Counted from the first letter of the stretch, positions 48,620 through 58,259 are shown. The stretch is 64,000 bases of DNA from Klebsiella michiganensis (GCA_000963575.1 CP011077.1:1426001-1490000); one strand, 5' to 3'. Notes: a model not told the origin generated them from the sequence alone. A program made the numbers and translations.

Positions 48620-49626
48620 CCTCGGTGCAGCGTGCCGTGATCTTTCAACCACAGCGCGGTACGGCGAATGCCTTCATCAAGGGTAACGATAGGCTGGTAC
48701 CCCAGCTCCGTTTCCGCGCGCGTGGTGTCCAGGGTTAAGTCGAAGTTCAGCTTGGAGACGCCGTAGTGCGTGAGCACCGGTTCTTTGGCCGATTTATTGC
48801 CAAAGTGCTCCAGGCTCCGGGCGATGATATCGAGCATCGGATACGGCACCGAGCGAATGCGGCATTTGATGCCCAGTTCGTCGATCAGCTTCTGCACGAT
48901 AGTCCGCAGCGGGCGCGCTTCCATATTGGTGATGTTGTAGGCGCGACCAGAAGGTAAATCCTGTTTCTGCGTCGCCAGCCACATCGCGTGCACTGCGTTT
49001 TCCAGATAGGTCATATCCACCAGCGCATCGCCCCCGCGCGGTAGCAGCACGCTGCCGTAGTGACGCATCATCTGCACCAGGCGCGGGAAAAACACTTTGT
49101 CGTGCGGGCCAAACAGGCTTTGTGGCCGTAGGATGGTAAAGCGCGTGTTCGGGTTGGCCTGCGCCAGCAGCTGGATCACCTCTTCGCTGGCGGCTTTGCT
49201 GCGGGCAAATTCGTTGGCGAAGCGCACCGGGCGAAAATCTTCGCTGATGTTTCGGTGATGATGGTAGTCGAAGTAGAGCGACGGCGATGAGATATGAATA
49301 AAGTCACGCACGCCCCAGGCCACGGCCCATTCGCCCAGTCGGCGGGTCGCGCGGACGTTGGCGAGGTCGAAGGCCTGCTGGGTGCCCCAGGGCGAGGTGA
49401 AGCTGGAGCAGTGCCAGAGCGTATCGACGTCCGCGAGCATCACCTTTGCCTGGGAGGAGACCAGCTCCGTCAGGTCGGCATGGACAAATTCGGCGCCCAT
49501 TTTCTGCAGCAGTTTGCCCATAGCTTCGTTGCGTCCGGTTGCCCGAACGCTGATGCCCCTGGCGCGTAAATACTCGACCGCGTTTCGGCCTAAACCGCTG
49601 GTGGCGCCCGTGACCAGTACCTTCAT
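48616..49626 (-). CDS. ybjS: YbjS, atypical short-chain dehydrogenase/reductase
   Basis: 336 residues. NAD(P)-binding motif VTGATSGLGRNAVEYL at the N-terminus, extended-SDR middle segment HISSPSLYFDYHHHRNISED and RPQSLFGPHDKVF. Similar to 3-beta-hydroxysteroid dehydrogenase/epimerase-type SDRs; substrate unknown. Located with ybjT 88 bases upstream in the same direction. Confidence 0.93.
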   Translation of the reverse strand: MKVLVTGATSGLGRNAVEYLRARGISVRATGRNEAMGKLLQKMGAEFVHADLTELVSSQAKVMLADVDTLWHCSSFTSPWGTQQAFDLANVRATRRLGEWAVAWGVRDFIHISSPSLYFDYHHHRNISEDFRPVRFANEFARSKAASEEVIQLLAQANPNTRFTILRPQSLFGPHDKVFFPRLVQMMRHYGSVLLPRGGDALVDMTYLENAVHAMWLATQKQDLPSGRAYNITNMEARPLRTIVQKLIDELGIKCRIRSVPYPMLDIIARSLEHFGNKSAKEPVLTHYGVSKLNFDLTLDTTRAETELGYQPIVTLDEGIRRTALWLKDHGTLHRG

Positions 49627-49714
49627 GTGACCAACTCGTTATGTTTGAGATTAACGCTGCGCATTTTTCCGTGAAACGGCAGCGCATGCAATGGGAATAC
49701 TGAAAGATTAGGAG

Positions 49715-51166
49715 CTAACTTCTCTTTTTGATCGAGTTTTGTTCCGCTAAATGAACAATTCGCCGCGCCATTCCCTTAAAGATAAATAAATGGGCGGGGA
49801 TCATCGCCAGCCAGTAGAGCAAACCGGCGCAGCCGTGAGGGTGCCACCAGGCTCTGACGTCCAGCCGACGCTGGTTGCCGTCATCCTGTAAGGTGAACGA
49901 GAGTCGCCCGAGACCCGGGGCCTTCATGCCGAACAGCAGCGTCAGTTCTTTTTCCGGCTCGGCGATAATTACTTTCCAGCTATCCACGGGGTCGCCCACG
50001 TCGAGCAGGGCTTTGTCAGGCCGGCCTTTGGCCAGCTGATGCCCCATCAATCGATCCATCAGCGCGCGGGTTTTCCACAGTGCGTTGCCAAAAAAGTAGC
50101 CATCTTTGCCGCCAAGCTGGTTAATGACCCGCCAGAGCGAAGAGAGAGAGGCCCGGGTGGTCAGCGTGCAGCCCGCCTGTTTAGCAAAAAAACCGTAGTC
50201 GGGTCGCCAGCGGGCAAAAGCCTGGGCGTCGTAGCCCCAGTCCTGGGAGTTGACGAGCCTGTGTTCGTTCGCCAGCGTCAGGCGCACGGCGTCGTCAAAA
50301 GTGATGAGCTGCTGCGGGATGCACTCCCGCAGACTACGATCGTCCGCCAGCAAATCGTGTTCAAGCCCCTGAATCAGGGCTTTAGCAATGCCGGGTGGCA
50401 CCGAGGTGATGACGTTCAGAAACCATACAGAAATCCAGCTGGTGGGGAGTGGAATGGGGATCAGCGGGCGACGGCGGCCGCTGATAGCCATAAAGCGCTC
50501 AAACTGTTGCTGATAGCTCAGGACTTCCGGCCCGGCGGCTTCAAACAGGCGATGCCCGGTTGCCGGATGATCCAGCAGTGCGACGAGATAATGCAGCAGA
50601 TTATCCAAAGCAATCGGTGAAGTCCGGGAGCGTACCCAGTGCGGTGGCGTCAGCACCGGCAGGTTGTAAACCATATCCCGCATGACTTCGAAGGCCGCTG
50701 AGCCTGCGCCAACGATAATTCCTGCCCGCAGTTCGGTGACCGGCACGCCGGAATCACGCAAGATATCCGCGGTGATCTGCCGTGCCTTAAGGTGCTTCGA
50801 GTGGGTTGACCCGCTTTTGGCCTGTAATGAGCTGAGGAAAATGACCTGCTTGACCGGATGCTCGGTCAGCGCGTCGCGCATATTCAGCGCCGCCTGGCGT
50901 TCGAACTCAAGAAAATCATCCCCGTCGCCCATGCTGTGGATCAGGTAATAAACGGTGTCTACACCTTCGAGCAGGGCGCCCAGGCGATGCGGCCAGTGTA
51001 AATCTACGTGCCTGCATTCCACGCCCTGCCAGGGTTGTTTCTTCAGCCAGTCTATGCGGCGGGCAGCGGCGGTGACGTGATGCCCCGCCGCCACGAGTAA
51101 CGGCACCAGGTGCTGGCCAATGTAGCCGCTGGCGCCGAGGACCACTATCCTTTGAGGTTCTGCCAT
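49715..51166 (-). CDS. ybjT: YbjT, NAD(P)-binding protein with a C-terminal DUF2867 domain
   Basis: 483 residues (E. coli 476). The N-terminal Rossmann domain begins VVLGASGYIGQHLVPLLVAAGHHV and includes YYLIHSMGDGDDF; a C-terminal DUF2867/START-like domain has FFGNALWKTRALMDRLMG and a hydrophobic stretch near GLLYWLAMIPAHLFIFKGMA. Activity unknown. Starts 15 bases after ltaE, so it probably shares a transcript with it. Confidence 0.92.
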   Translation of the reverse strand: MAEPQRIVVLGASGYIGQHLVPLLVAAGHHVTAAARRIDWLKKQPWQGVECRHVDLHWPHRLGALLEGVDTVYYLIHSMGDGDDFLEFERQAALNMRDALTEHPVKQVIFLSSLQAKSGSTHSKHLKARQITADILRDSGVPVTELRAGIIVGAGSAAFEVMRDMVYNLPVLTPPHWVRSRTSPIALDNLLHYLVALLDHPATGHRLFEAAGPEVLSYQQQFERFMAISGRRRPLIPIPLPTSWISVWFLNVITSVPPGIAKALIQGLEHDLLADDRSLRECIPQQLITFDDAVRLTLANEHRLVNSQDWGYDAQAFARWRPDYGFFAKQAGCTLTTRASLSSLWRVINQLGGKDGYFFGNALWKTRALMDRLMGHQLAKGRPDKALLDVGDPVDSWKVIIAEPEKELTLLFGMKAPGLGRLSFTLQDDGNQRRLDVRAWWHPHGCAGLLYWLAMIPAHLFIFKGMARRIVHLAEQNSIKKRS

Positions 51167-51181
51167 CGTCCCTGATCCCCG

Positions 51182-52183
51182 TTAGTTTTGCAGGAAGCTG
51201 CGCCAGTGGGCGACGACTTCAGCCAACTGGCTGCGGGTGACGTCCAGATGGGTAACCAGACGCGTGGCCGGGCCTGCACTGATGATTATGCCGCGCTCGC
51301 GCATATATGGCCCTAAATCTTCCGCTTCTTCCGCCGTCATGCGTACAAATACCATATTGGTATCCTGGCGCATCACATCGACGCCGATTTCGCGCAGCTC
51401 ACCGGCCAGCCAGTGGGCGTTGTCGTGGTCTTCTTTCAGACGCTCAACGTTATTTTTCAGCGCATACAGGCCAGCCGCCGCCAGAATGCCGGCCTGGCGC
51501 ATACCGCCGCCCGTCATTTTGCGCCAACGTATTGCTCGCTTGATGTAGTCCTGGCTGCCGACCAGCAGGGAGCCTACCGGCGTGCCCAGGCCTTTTGACA
51601 GGCAAATAGTGAAGCTGTCGCAGTAGCGGGTAATCTCTTCCAGCTGACAGCCGTAGGACACCACGGCGTTAAAGATACGCGCGCCGTCAACGTGCAGCGC
51701 CAGGTTATGCTTGCGGCTGAATTCCCAGGCCTGCGCGAGGTATTCGCGCGGCAGCACTTTGCCATTATGGGTGTTTTCCAGGCTCAGCAGTTTGGTGCGG
51801 GCGAAGTGAATGTCGTCCGGTTTAATTTTTGCCGCCACTTTATCCAGCGGCAGCGTGCCGTCGCGATCCGCTTCAATGGGCTGAGGCTGAATGCTGCCCA
51901 GGACCGCTGCGCCGCCGGCTTCGTAGAGGTAGTTATGCGCGGCCTGGCCAACGATATACTCTTCGCCACGTTCGCAATGGCTTAGCAAAGCCACGAGGTT
52001 GGCCTGAGTGCCGGTGGGTAAAAACAGGGCAGCTTCTTTACCGCTGATTTTTGCCGCGTATGCCTGAAGCTCGTTGACGGTCGGATCGTCGCCGTAAACA
52101 TCATCCCCGGTCGGGGCGGCCATCATTTGCTCCAGCATGGCGCGGGAAGGGCGGGTAACGGTATCGCTGCGTAAATCGATCAT
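51182..52183 (-). CDS. ltaE: LtaE, low-specificity L-threonine aldolase
   Basis: LtaE is a PLP enzyme that splits L-threonine or L-allo-threonine to glycine and acetaldehyde. 333 residues; opens MIDLRSDTVTRPSRAM, with PTGDDVYGDDPTVN, ALHVDGARIFNA and the PLP-lysine motif CLSKGLGTPVGSLLVG. Same length and order (poxB-ltaE-ybjT) as in E. coli. Confidence 0.97.
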   Translation of the reverse strand: MIDLRSDTVTRPSRAMLEQMMAAPTGDDVYGDDPTVNELQAYAAKISGKEAALFLPTGTQANLVALLSHCERGEEYIVGQAAHNYLYEAGGAAVLGSIQPQPIEADRDGTLPLDKVAAKIKPDDIHFARTKLLSLENTHNGKVLPREYLAQAWEFSRKHNLALHVDGARIFNAVVSYGCQLEEITRYCDSFTICLSKGLGTPVGSLLVGSQDYIKRAIRWRKMTGGGMRQAGILAAAGLYALKNNVERLKEDHDNAHWLAGELREIGVDVMRQDTNMVFVRMTAEEAEDLGPYMRERGIIISAGPATRLVTHLDVTRSQLAEVVAHWRSFLQN

Positions 52184-52207
52184 GACGGGTCCTTTATCGA
52201 GAGGCTG

Positions 52208-52229
52208 CGCCCGGACGGTTATCCGGGCG
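52208..52229 (-). terminator. Hairpin between poxB and ltaE
   Basis: CGCCCGGA-CGGTTA-TCCGGGCG, a perfect 8-bp stem in the 65-base gap, without a T-run on the minus strand. Weak as a terminator; it may separate poxB from ltaE expression. Confidence 0.45.
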
Positions 52230-52248
52230 TCTGAGGCAACCTTCTTTT

Positions 52249-53970
52249 TTACCGGAACCAGTTGGTTTTCGCCAGCTCGATCACTTCATCTCCGCGCCCG
52301 CTGATGATGGCGCGCAGCATATACAGGCTGAATCCCTTCGCCTGCTCCAGCTTGATCTGTGGCGGGATAGCCAGCTCGTCTTTGGCGACGACGACATCGA
52401 CCAGCACCGGGCCGTCGGTGCTGAAGGCCCGTTCCAGCGCGGCGTTCAGCTCTTCAGGTTTTTCAACGCGGATCCCGGTAATGCCACAGGCTTCGGCTAT
52501 GCGGGCAAAGTTGGTGTCGTGCAGTTCGGTGCCGTCGGTGAGGTAGCCCCCGGCTTTCATCTCCATCGCCACAAACCCGAGCACGCTGTTGTTGAACACC
52601 ACGATCTTAATCGGCAATTTCATTTGCGCCACGGACAGGAAGTCGCCCATCAGCATACTAAATCCGCCGTCGCCGCACATTGCCACCACCTGGCGATCGG
52701 GTGCGGTGGCTTTGGCGCCCAGCGCCTGGGGCATAGCGTTAGCCATTGAGCCGTGGTTAAACGATCCCAGCAGGCGGCGTTTGCCGTTCATTTTCAGGTA
52801 GCGTGCGGCCCAGACGGTGGGAGTGCCCACGTCGCAGGTAAAAATGGCGTCGTCGGCAGCGTAATGGCTGATTTGCTGCGCCAGATACTGTGGATGGATT
52901 GACTTACCTTCGGTGGGTTTCGCCAGCTCGTCCAGCCCTTCCCGCGCCTTGCGATAATCCTCCAGCGCTTTATCGAGAAAGCTGCGATTGGTTTTCTCTT
53001 CCAGCATGGGCAGCAGGGCAGACAGCGTGGCTTTGATATCACCCACCAGCGCCATGTCGACCTTGCTGTGTGCGCCGATGCTGCCAGGGTTGATATCAAT
53101 CTGGATTATTTTTGCATCCGTGGGGTAGAACGCCCGATAAGGGAACTGGGTGCCGAGCAGGATCAGCGTGTCGGCGTTCATCATCGTGTGGAAGCCGGAT
53201 GAGAAACCAATCAGCCCGGTCATGCCAACGTCGTAGGGATTGTCGTACTCAACGTGCTCCTTGCCGCGCAGGGCGTGAACAATGGGCGCTTTCAGCGTTG
53301 CCGCCAGTTGCACCAGCTCAGCATGTGCACCGGCGCAGCCGCTGCCGCACATCAGGGCGATATTGTCGTTGTAGCGCAGCAGCTGGGCGAGCTTTTTAAG
53401 CTCATCGTGAGGAGGAACCACAATGGGTTGTGGGGCCGGATACCAGTGCGTCGTGGCATGCTCTGGCGCTGGTTTTAGCGCCACGTCACCGGGCAACACC
53501 ACCACGGAAACGCCCCGGTTCAGGATGGCTTTACGCATGGCTATCGCCAGTACCTGCGGGATCTGCTCCGGGTTAGAAACCAGTTCACAATAGTGGCTGC
53601 ATTCGCGGAACAGCTCTTCGGGATGTGTTTCCTGAAAATAACCGCTGCCGATTTCGCTTGAGGGAATGTGGGCTGCAATGGCGAGAACGGGGACGTGATT
53701 GCGATGGCAGTCATAGAGGCCGTTAATCAGGTGCAGGTTGCCTGGCCCGCATGAACCGGCGCAGACAGCAAGCTCTCCGGTGAGGTGTGCTTCTGCCCCG
53801 GCAGCAAAAGCGGCAACTTCCTCATGCCGGGTTGGCATCCATTTGATGGTGCCCATCCGGTTGAGGCTGTCGCTAAGGCCGTTCAGTGAATCGCCGGTGA
53901 CGCCCCAAATACGTTTCACGCCCGCGCTTTCAAGCGTTTTGGCCAGCCAGGCCGCTACGGATTGTTTCAT
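52249..53970 (-). CDS. poxB: PoxB, pyruvate:ubiquinone oxidoreductase (pyruvate oxidase)
   Basis: PoxB decarboxylates pyruvate to acetate and CO2 with ThDP and FAD and passes electrons to ubiquinone at the inner membrane. 573 residues (E. coli 572). Catalytic Glu in RHEEVAAFAAGAEAHLTG; the ThDP motif begins at GDGGFSMLMGDFLSVAQMKLPIKIVVFNNS; the C-terminal membrane-binding tail is KGFSLYMLRAIISGRGDEVIELAKTNWFR. AAGGAAAA precedes the ATG. In E. coli it is RpoS-dependent. Confidence 0.97.
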   Translation of the reverse strand: MKQSVAAWLAKTLESAGVKRIWGVTGDSLNGLSDSLNRMGTIKWMPTRHEEVAAFAAGAEAHLTGELAVCAGSCGPGNLHLINGLYDCHRNHVPVLAIAAHIPSSEIGSGYFQETHPEELFRECSHYCELVSNPEQIPQVLAIAMRKAILNRGVSVVVLPGDVALKPAPEHATTHWYPAPQPIVVPPHDELKKLAQLLRYNDNIALMCGSGCAGAHAELVQLAATLKAPIVHALRGKEHVEYDNPYDVGMTGLIGFSSGFHTMMNADTLILLGTQFPYRAFYPTDAKIIQIDINPGSIGAHSKVDMALVGDIKATLSALLPMLEEKTNRSFLDKALEDYRKAREGLDELAKPTEGKSIHPQYLAQQISHYAADDAIFTCDVGTPTVWAARYLKMNGKRRLLGSFNHGSMANAMPQALGAKATAPDRQVVAMCGDGGFSMLMGDFLSVAQMKLPIKIVVFNNSVLGFVAMEMKAGGYLTDGTELHDTNFARIAEACGITGIRVEKPEELNAALERAFSTDGPVLVDVVVAKDELAIPPQIKLEQAKGFSLYMLRAIISGRGDEVIELAKTNWFR

Positions 53971-54120
53971 CGGTTTTCCTTGTCCAGTGTGATAGCGCTT
54001 ACAAGCTTAGTTCAATTCCACGTAAGGGCAGGTAAAGGCCTCCCTAAAATTAGGGCTATTTGTTACCGAATATTAAGCGTAAATTATTCTCGTTATCATT
54101 TTAAAGGGATGGCAATTCAT

Positions 54121-54552
54121 ATGGTTACTAAATTGTTAAATGCAGTGAATGGTGCGCTAAATAAAGACGATCTGGGAAAACTTTTGCTGCGCCTGGCGGT
54201 AGGCGGCCTGATGCTGTTCCACGGCCTGCATAAGCTGTTTGGCGGTGTGGGCGGCATTAAAGGAATGCTGGCCGCGCATGGTATCCCGGAGTTTGTCGCC
54301 TACGGCGTGCTGCTGGGCGAGGTAGTTGCGCCGCTGCTGATTATTTTGGGGATCCTGACTCGGCTGTCCGCGCTTGGGCTGGCGTGCACGATGATTGTGG
54401 CCTGGCTGCTGGTGGGCGTGGGAGAAACCTTTATGCTGGATAAAACCGGGGCATGGGGCATTGAAAGCCTGATGTACTTTTTCCTCGGCGCGCTGGCGAT
54501 AGTCTTTTGCGGCGCAGGGCGTTACTCGTTTGGCAGGTCAGCCTGGCGGTAA
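54121..54552 (+). CDS. DoxX-family inner-membrane protein
   Basis: 143 residues with four membrane segments and the DoxX pattern (GKLLLRLAVGGLMLFHGLHKLFGGVGG; FVAYGVLLGEVVAPLLIILGILTRL). ATG 54121 has GGGA 12 bases upstream; an in-frame ATG at 54109 has AAAGGG directly next to it, too close to act. E. coli K-12 has no gene here between poxB and hcr. DoxX proteins have been tied to thiosulfate/quinone chemistry and oxidative stress, but no role can be read here. Divergent from poxB. Confidence 0.85.
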   Translation: MVTKLLNAVNGALNKDDLGKLLLRLAVGGLMLFHGLHKLFGGVGGIKGMLAAHGIPEFVAYGVLLGEVVAPLLIILGILTRLSALGLACTMIVAWLLVGVGETFMLDKTGAWGIESLMYFFLGALAIVFCGAGRYSFGRSAWR

Positions 54553-54558
54553 AAGAAG

Positions 54559-54582
54559 AAAAGGCACCGTGAGGTGCCTTTT
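54559..54582. terminator. Bidirectional terminator between the DoxX gene and hcr
   Basis: AAAAGGCACC-GTGA-GGTGCCTTTT, a perfect 10-bp stem with A- and T-ends, serving both convergent genes. Confidence 0.85.
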
Positions 54583-54587
54583 GAAGG

Positions 54588-55556
54588 TTATGCGAGTACC
54601 AGGTCGCTCTGTGGATGGCAGGAGCAGGCCAGCACGTAGCCGCTGGCAATCTCCTTTTCCGTCAGCGTCATGGTGCTCGAGACGGTATAGTCCCCGGAGA
54701 TCACTTTAGTTTTACAGCAGCCGCAAACCCCGGCGCGGCAGGCGGCATTCACCGGCACACCGTTACTTTCGAGCGCGGCAAGCAGCGTGCTGCCCACCGG
54801 CGAATAAAACTCGCGCACCGGCTGGAGCGTGGTGAACTTCAGGCCATCCGTTGAGGGGGCAGCGGATGGCGTAAAGAACACTTCCTGATAAAACTCTTTC
54901 ACGCCAAGCGCTTTAACTTCCTGCTCGACCAGAGTCATATAAGGCGCAGGCCCGCAGGTCATAACCGTACGGCTGGCGATTTCCGGCACTGCGGCGAGGA
55001 TTTCGCGGCTCAGTCGCCCGGCAATAAAGCCGTGGGTGGCGTTGTTTTCTGCCACCAGCGTGACCGGGTAATGTCGCCATTCGTCAGCAAAAATCACGTC
55101 CTGCGGAGAGCGCACGTTGTAGATGACCTGCACGTCTGCCTGCGGGCGATGCTTTGCCAGCCAGCGACGCATGGCCATAATCGGCGTGACGCCGCAGCCT
55201 GCCGCCATCAGCAGATAGTTCTCTGACGACAGATTCTCGCAGCTAAACTCTCCCTGGGCTTCAGACAGCCACAGGTAGTCACCGACTTTCACTTCTCCGG
55301 TCAGCCACTCAGAGCCAGCGCCGCCGGCGATGCGTCGCACAGTCAGCGTAATAAACTCACTGAGGCCCGGCGTGGAAGAGATAGTGTAGGCCCGCAGCGT
55401 CTCGCTGCCGTTGCGAATACTCACCAGCGCATATTGCCCGGCTTGGTAGGGATAGAAGTCGTGGTTGATCAGCGACAGCGTCCAGACATCCGGCGTTTCC
55501 CGATGAATATGATGCACCTGCATGCGATATGGGCACAGCGGCGTTGGCATGGTCAT
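54588..55556 (-). CDS. hcr: Hcr, NADH oxidoreductase partner of Hcp
   Basis: Hcr passes electrons from NADH to Hcp. 322 residues: FAD domain (RAYTISSTPGLSEFITLTVRR), NADH domain (LMAAGCGVTPIMAMRRWL; VMTCGPAPYM) and a C-terminal plant-type 2Fe-2S domain (CRAGVCGCCKTKVISG...CSCHPQ). AAGGAG precedes ATG 55556. Nine bases after hcp, same operon. Confidence 0.97.
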   Translation of the reverse strand: MTMPTPLCPYRMQVHHIHRETPDVWTLSLINHDFYPYQAGQYALVSIRNGSETLRAYTISSTPGLSEFITLTVRRIAGGAGSEWLTGEVKVGDYLWLSEAQGEFSCENLSSENYLLMAAGCGVTPIMAMRRWLAKHRPQADVQVIYNVRSPQDVIFADEWRHYPVTLVAENNATHGFIAGRLSREILAAVPEIASRTVMTCGPAPYMTLVEQEVKALGVKEFYQEVFFTPSAAPSTDGLKFTTLQPVREFYSPVGSTLLAALESNGVPVNAACRAGVCGCCKTKVISGDYTVSSTMTLTEKEIASGYVLACSCHPQSDLVLA

Positions 55557-55565
55557 AGTTGCTCC

Positions 55566-57218
55566 TTACGCGCTCATTAACTGTTGGATGTCTTGCTCAA
55601 CGGTGGTGATGGCGCGCAGGCCAAATTTCTCGTTCAGCACCGCCAGCAGATTTGGCGTGAGGAAGCCCGGTGCGGTGGGACCGGTCACGATGTTGGTAAC
55701 GCCGAGCGACAGCAGCGTCAGCAGAATCACAATCGCTTTTTGCTCAAACCAGGAGAGCACCAGGCTCAGCGGCAGGTCGTTCACGCCGCAGCCCAGTTTC
55801 TCGGCAAGAGTTACTGCCAGAATAATCGCCGAGTAGGCGTCGTTACACTGACCGGCATCCACCAGACGCGGCAGACCTTCAATGTTGCCGAAGTCCAGTT
55901 TGTTAAAGCGATATTTACCGCAGGCCAGGGTCAGAATCAGGCAGTCCTGCGGCACGCTGGTAGCGAAGTCAGTGAAGTAGTTACGTTCCCCGCGGGCCCC
56001 GTCGCAGCCGCCGACCAGGAAGATATGACGCAGTTTTTCACGGCTGACCAGGTCGATAAGCGTGTCAGCCGCGCCCAGTAGGGTCTGGCGGCCAAAGCCG
56101 ACCGTGATCAGGTGCTCGATTTCACTGTACGGGAAGCCCGCCATTTGCTGCGCCTGGGTGATTACCGGGCCAAAGTTGTCCCCTTCCAGGTGGCTGACGC
56201 CCGGCCAGCCGACAATGCTGCGGGTCCAGATTCGATCATCGTACGCGCCCGCGGTTGGGTCGATGATGCAGTTGGAGGTCATCACTATAGGGCCAGGGAA
56301 ACGCGCGAATTCGGTTTGCTGGTTCTGCCAGCCGCTGCCGTAGTTGCCGACCAGGTGTTTGAATTTACGCAGCTCTGGATAACCGTGTGCCGGGAGCATT
56401 TCGCCGTGGGTGTAGACGTTCACGCCGGTGCCTTCGGTTTGTTCGAGCAGGTTGTAGAGATCTTTCAGGTCGTGGCCGGAAATCAGGATGCACTTCCCGG
56501 CCACCGGGCGGACGTTAACCTGGGTTGGCGTTGGGTGGCCGTACTTGCCGGTTTCCCCCAGATCCAGAATGCTCATCACTTTGAAGTTCATCTGGCCGAT
56601 TTCCATTGAGCAGTCCAGCAGAGCGCCCATATCTGCAGGCCAGGTGCCGAGCCACGCCATGATTTTGTGGTACTGGGCGTAGATATCGTTGTCGTACTGG
56701 CCCAGCACATGCGCGTGTTCCATATAGGCGGCAGCGCCTTTCATGCCGTACAGGCACAGCAGGCGCAGGCCAAGAATGTCTTCACCGATGTCGACTTTGT
56801 CGCGGTTAGGGGTGAATTCTGCGGCCTGGCGCTGGAGTTCGCCGAGATCGCTGCTGACCAGCTGAAGCTCTGCCATGGGGTGGGTTACGGTTGCTGCAGG
56901 ATCGATAGCCAGCGTGCGGGTTTTCAGATCTTCGCGCATGGCAATGGCATCGCGGGCATAGCCTACGATGCGGGCGGAGTCGAAGTTCACGTTGGTCAGC
57001 GTGGAGAAGAAGGCCCGGGGAGCAAAGTTATCAATCTCGTGGTCGATAATACCGCGTTCGCGAGCCGCTACCGCCCAGGCTGAAAGTCCCTGCAATGTCG
57101 CGATCAGCAGATCCTGTAGGTCGGAAGTCTGGGCCGTTTTACCGCATACGCCCTGGGCATAGGCGCAGCCGTCGCCGGCTGGGGTACGAATGGTCTGTTC
57201 ACATTGCACACAAAACAT
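55566..57218 (-). CDS. hcp: Hcp, hybrid-cluster protein (NO reductase / S-nitrosylase)
   Basis: Hcp reduces nitric oxide and is needed for protein S-nitrosylation under anaerobic nitrate growth. 550 residues as in E. coli. N-terminal Cys3, Cys6, Cys18 and Cys25 (MFCVQCEQTIRTPAGDGCAYAQGVCGK) bind the Fe-S cluster; the hybrid-cluster ligands are in the C-terminal part (FLVGGCDGARGERNYF, LTLACGKYRFNKLDFG, VDAGQCNDAYSA). Behind NsrR and FNR sites. Confidence 0.97.
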   Translation of the reverse strand: MFCVQCEQTIRTPAGDGCAYAQGVCGKTAQTSDLQDLLIATLQGLSAWAVAARERGIIDHEIDNFAPRAFFSTLTNVNFDSARIVGYARDAIAMREDLKTRTLAIDPAATVTHPMAELQLVSSDLGELQRQAAEFTPNRDKVDIGEDILGLRLLCLYGMKGAAAYMEHAHVLGQYDNDIYAQYHKIMAWLGTWPADMGALLDCSMEIGQMNFKVMSILDLGETGKYGHPTPTQVNVRPVAGKCILISGHDLKDLYNLLEQTEGTGVNVYTHGEMLPAHGYPELRKFKHLVGNYGSGWQNQQTEFARFPGPIVMTSNCIIDPTAGAYDDRIWTRSIVGWPGVSHLEGDNFGPVITQAQQMAGFPYSEIEHLITVGFGRQTLLGAADTLIDLVSREKLRHIFLVGGCDGARGERNYFTDFATSVPQDCLILTLACGKYRFNKLDFGNIEGLPRLVDAGQCNDAYSAIILAVTLAEKLGCGVNDLPLSLVLSWFEQKAIVILLTLLSLGVTNIVTGPTAPGFLTPNLLAVLNEKFGLRAITTVEQDIQQLMSA

Positions 57219-57230
57219 GATGTCACCTTA

Positions 57231-57253
57231 AAGTTATATTTTAAATGCATGTT
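57231..57253. promoter_or_regulatory. NsrR operator of hcp-hcr
   Basis: The 23-base site has arms AAG..ATAT and AAATGCATGTT, close to the NsrR consensus (AAGATGCATTT-N-AAATGCATCTT). It lies 13 bases before the hcp start. NO would relieve repression by this Fe-S sensor. Confidence 0.8.
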
Positions 57254-57312
57254 TAAGGTTAGGCCGTGGTTTGACGGGTTAAAAGGACTTTTTGGTGCAA
57301 CTTAAAGGGAGA

Positions 57313-57326
57313 TTGATATAGCTCAA
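57313..57326. promoter_or_regulatory. FNR box of hcp-hcr
   Basis: TTGAT-ATAG-CTCAA matches FNR (TTGAT-N4-ATCAA) at 9 of 10 positions, about 95-108 bases before the hcp start, consistent with anaerobic activation. Confidence 0.8.
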
Positions 57327-57359
57327 CTTTGGCGGCAGCAGGCTACCGCCAGAGAGGTA

Positions 57360-58259
57360 TCAGGCGGCGAAAAAGGCGATCAGCAGCGGCGTCAGCAGGC
57401 TAAGAATAAACCCGTGTACGATGGCGGCAGGCACTATTTCTACGCCGCCGCTGCGCTGCAGTACCGGCAGGGTAAAGTCCATTGAGGTGGCACCGCAAAG
57501 GCCCAGCGCCGTGGAGCGGCTGCGGCGAACAAGGGCAGGGATCAGCATAATAGCCAGCAGTTCGCGCACCAGATCGTTAAAGAAGGTGGCACTGCCAATC
57601 ACCGGCCCGTAAGACTCGGTCATCAGGATCCCGGACAGCGAGTACCAGCCGAACCCGGAGGCCATAGCGAGGCCCGTTTTAATCGGCAGGCCAAGCAGCA
57701 GGGCGTTAATCACCCCGGCGACCATTGAACTCAGGACAACCACGACGGCGACTATCATACCGCGACGGTTGAGGACGATTTGCTTGATGGTCATGCCGCT
57801 GTTACGCAACTGAATACCGACCAGCAGCAGCAGGAAGATAAGCGTGTATTCGCTTGCCTCAGTGGCATGTTTCAGCACTTCGAACCCGGTCAGCCCCAGC
57901 AGGAAGCCGAGGGCCACCACGCCGCAGAGCTGCAATGACTCCAGCGCCATTGCCAGGCGTGAAGGCAGTTTTTCCTGTTTATGCTGGTGCCGCCAGGGGA
58001 GAGAACGTTCCAGCAGCAAGAGGCCGGCGATATTGCACAGCAGAATCACCGCTACGCTTATCACCGAGTAATGCAGAATAGTCAGCAAGTTGCTGGCGAG
58101 ATTATCGAGAAATGCCAGGCTAATGCCCATCAGGAATAGGATCACGTAAACAATCCAGCCCAGCAGGCGGTGAATCAGCCTGAGTAAGTGGGTTTGTTTC
58201 AGTGGGATTAGGTAACCGACGAGCAACGGCACCAGGATAATAAGTAATCCTGACAGCAT
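57360..58259 (-). CDS. lysO: LysO (YbjE), L-lysine exporter
   Basis: LysO exports lysine and toxic analogues such as thialysine. 299 residues, eight or more membrane segments, with the DUF340 regions FLMGISLAFLDNLASNLL, FGWYSLSGILMTESYGP and TALGLCGATSMDFTLPVLQRSGG; the membrane-embedded acidic residues (Asp in SLAFLDN, Glu in TESYGP) are present. ArgR and lysine-dependent control are reported in E. coli; I did not find a clean ARG box here. Confidence 0.95.
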   Translation of the reverse strand: MLSGLLIILVPLLVGYLIPLKQTHLLRLIHRLLGWIVYVILFLMGISLAFLDNLASNLLTILHYSVISVAVILLCNIAGLLLLERSLPWRHQHKQEKLPSRLAMALESLQLCGVVALGFLLGLTGFEVLKHATEASEYTLIFLLLLVGIQLRNSGMTIKQIVLNRRGMIVAVVVVLSSMVAGVINALLLGLPIKTGLAMASGFGWYSLSGILMTESYGPVIGSATFFNDLVRELLAIMLIPALVRRSRSTALGLCGATSMDFTLPVLQRSGGVEIVPAAIVHGFILSLLTPLLIAFFAA

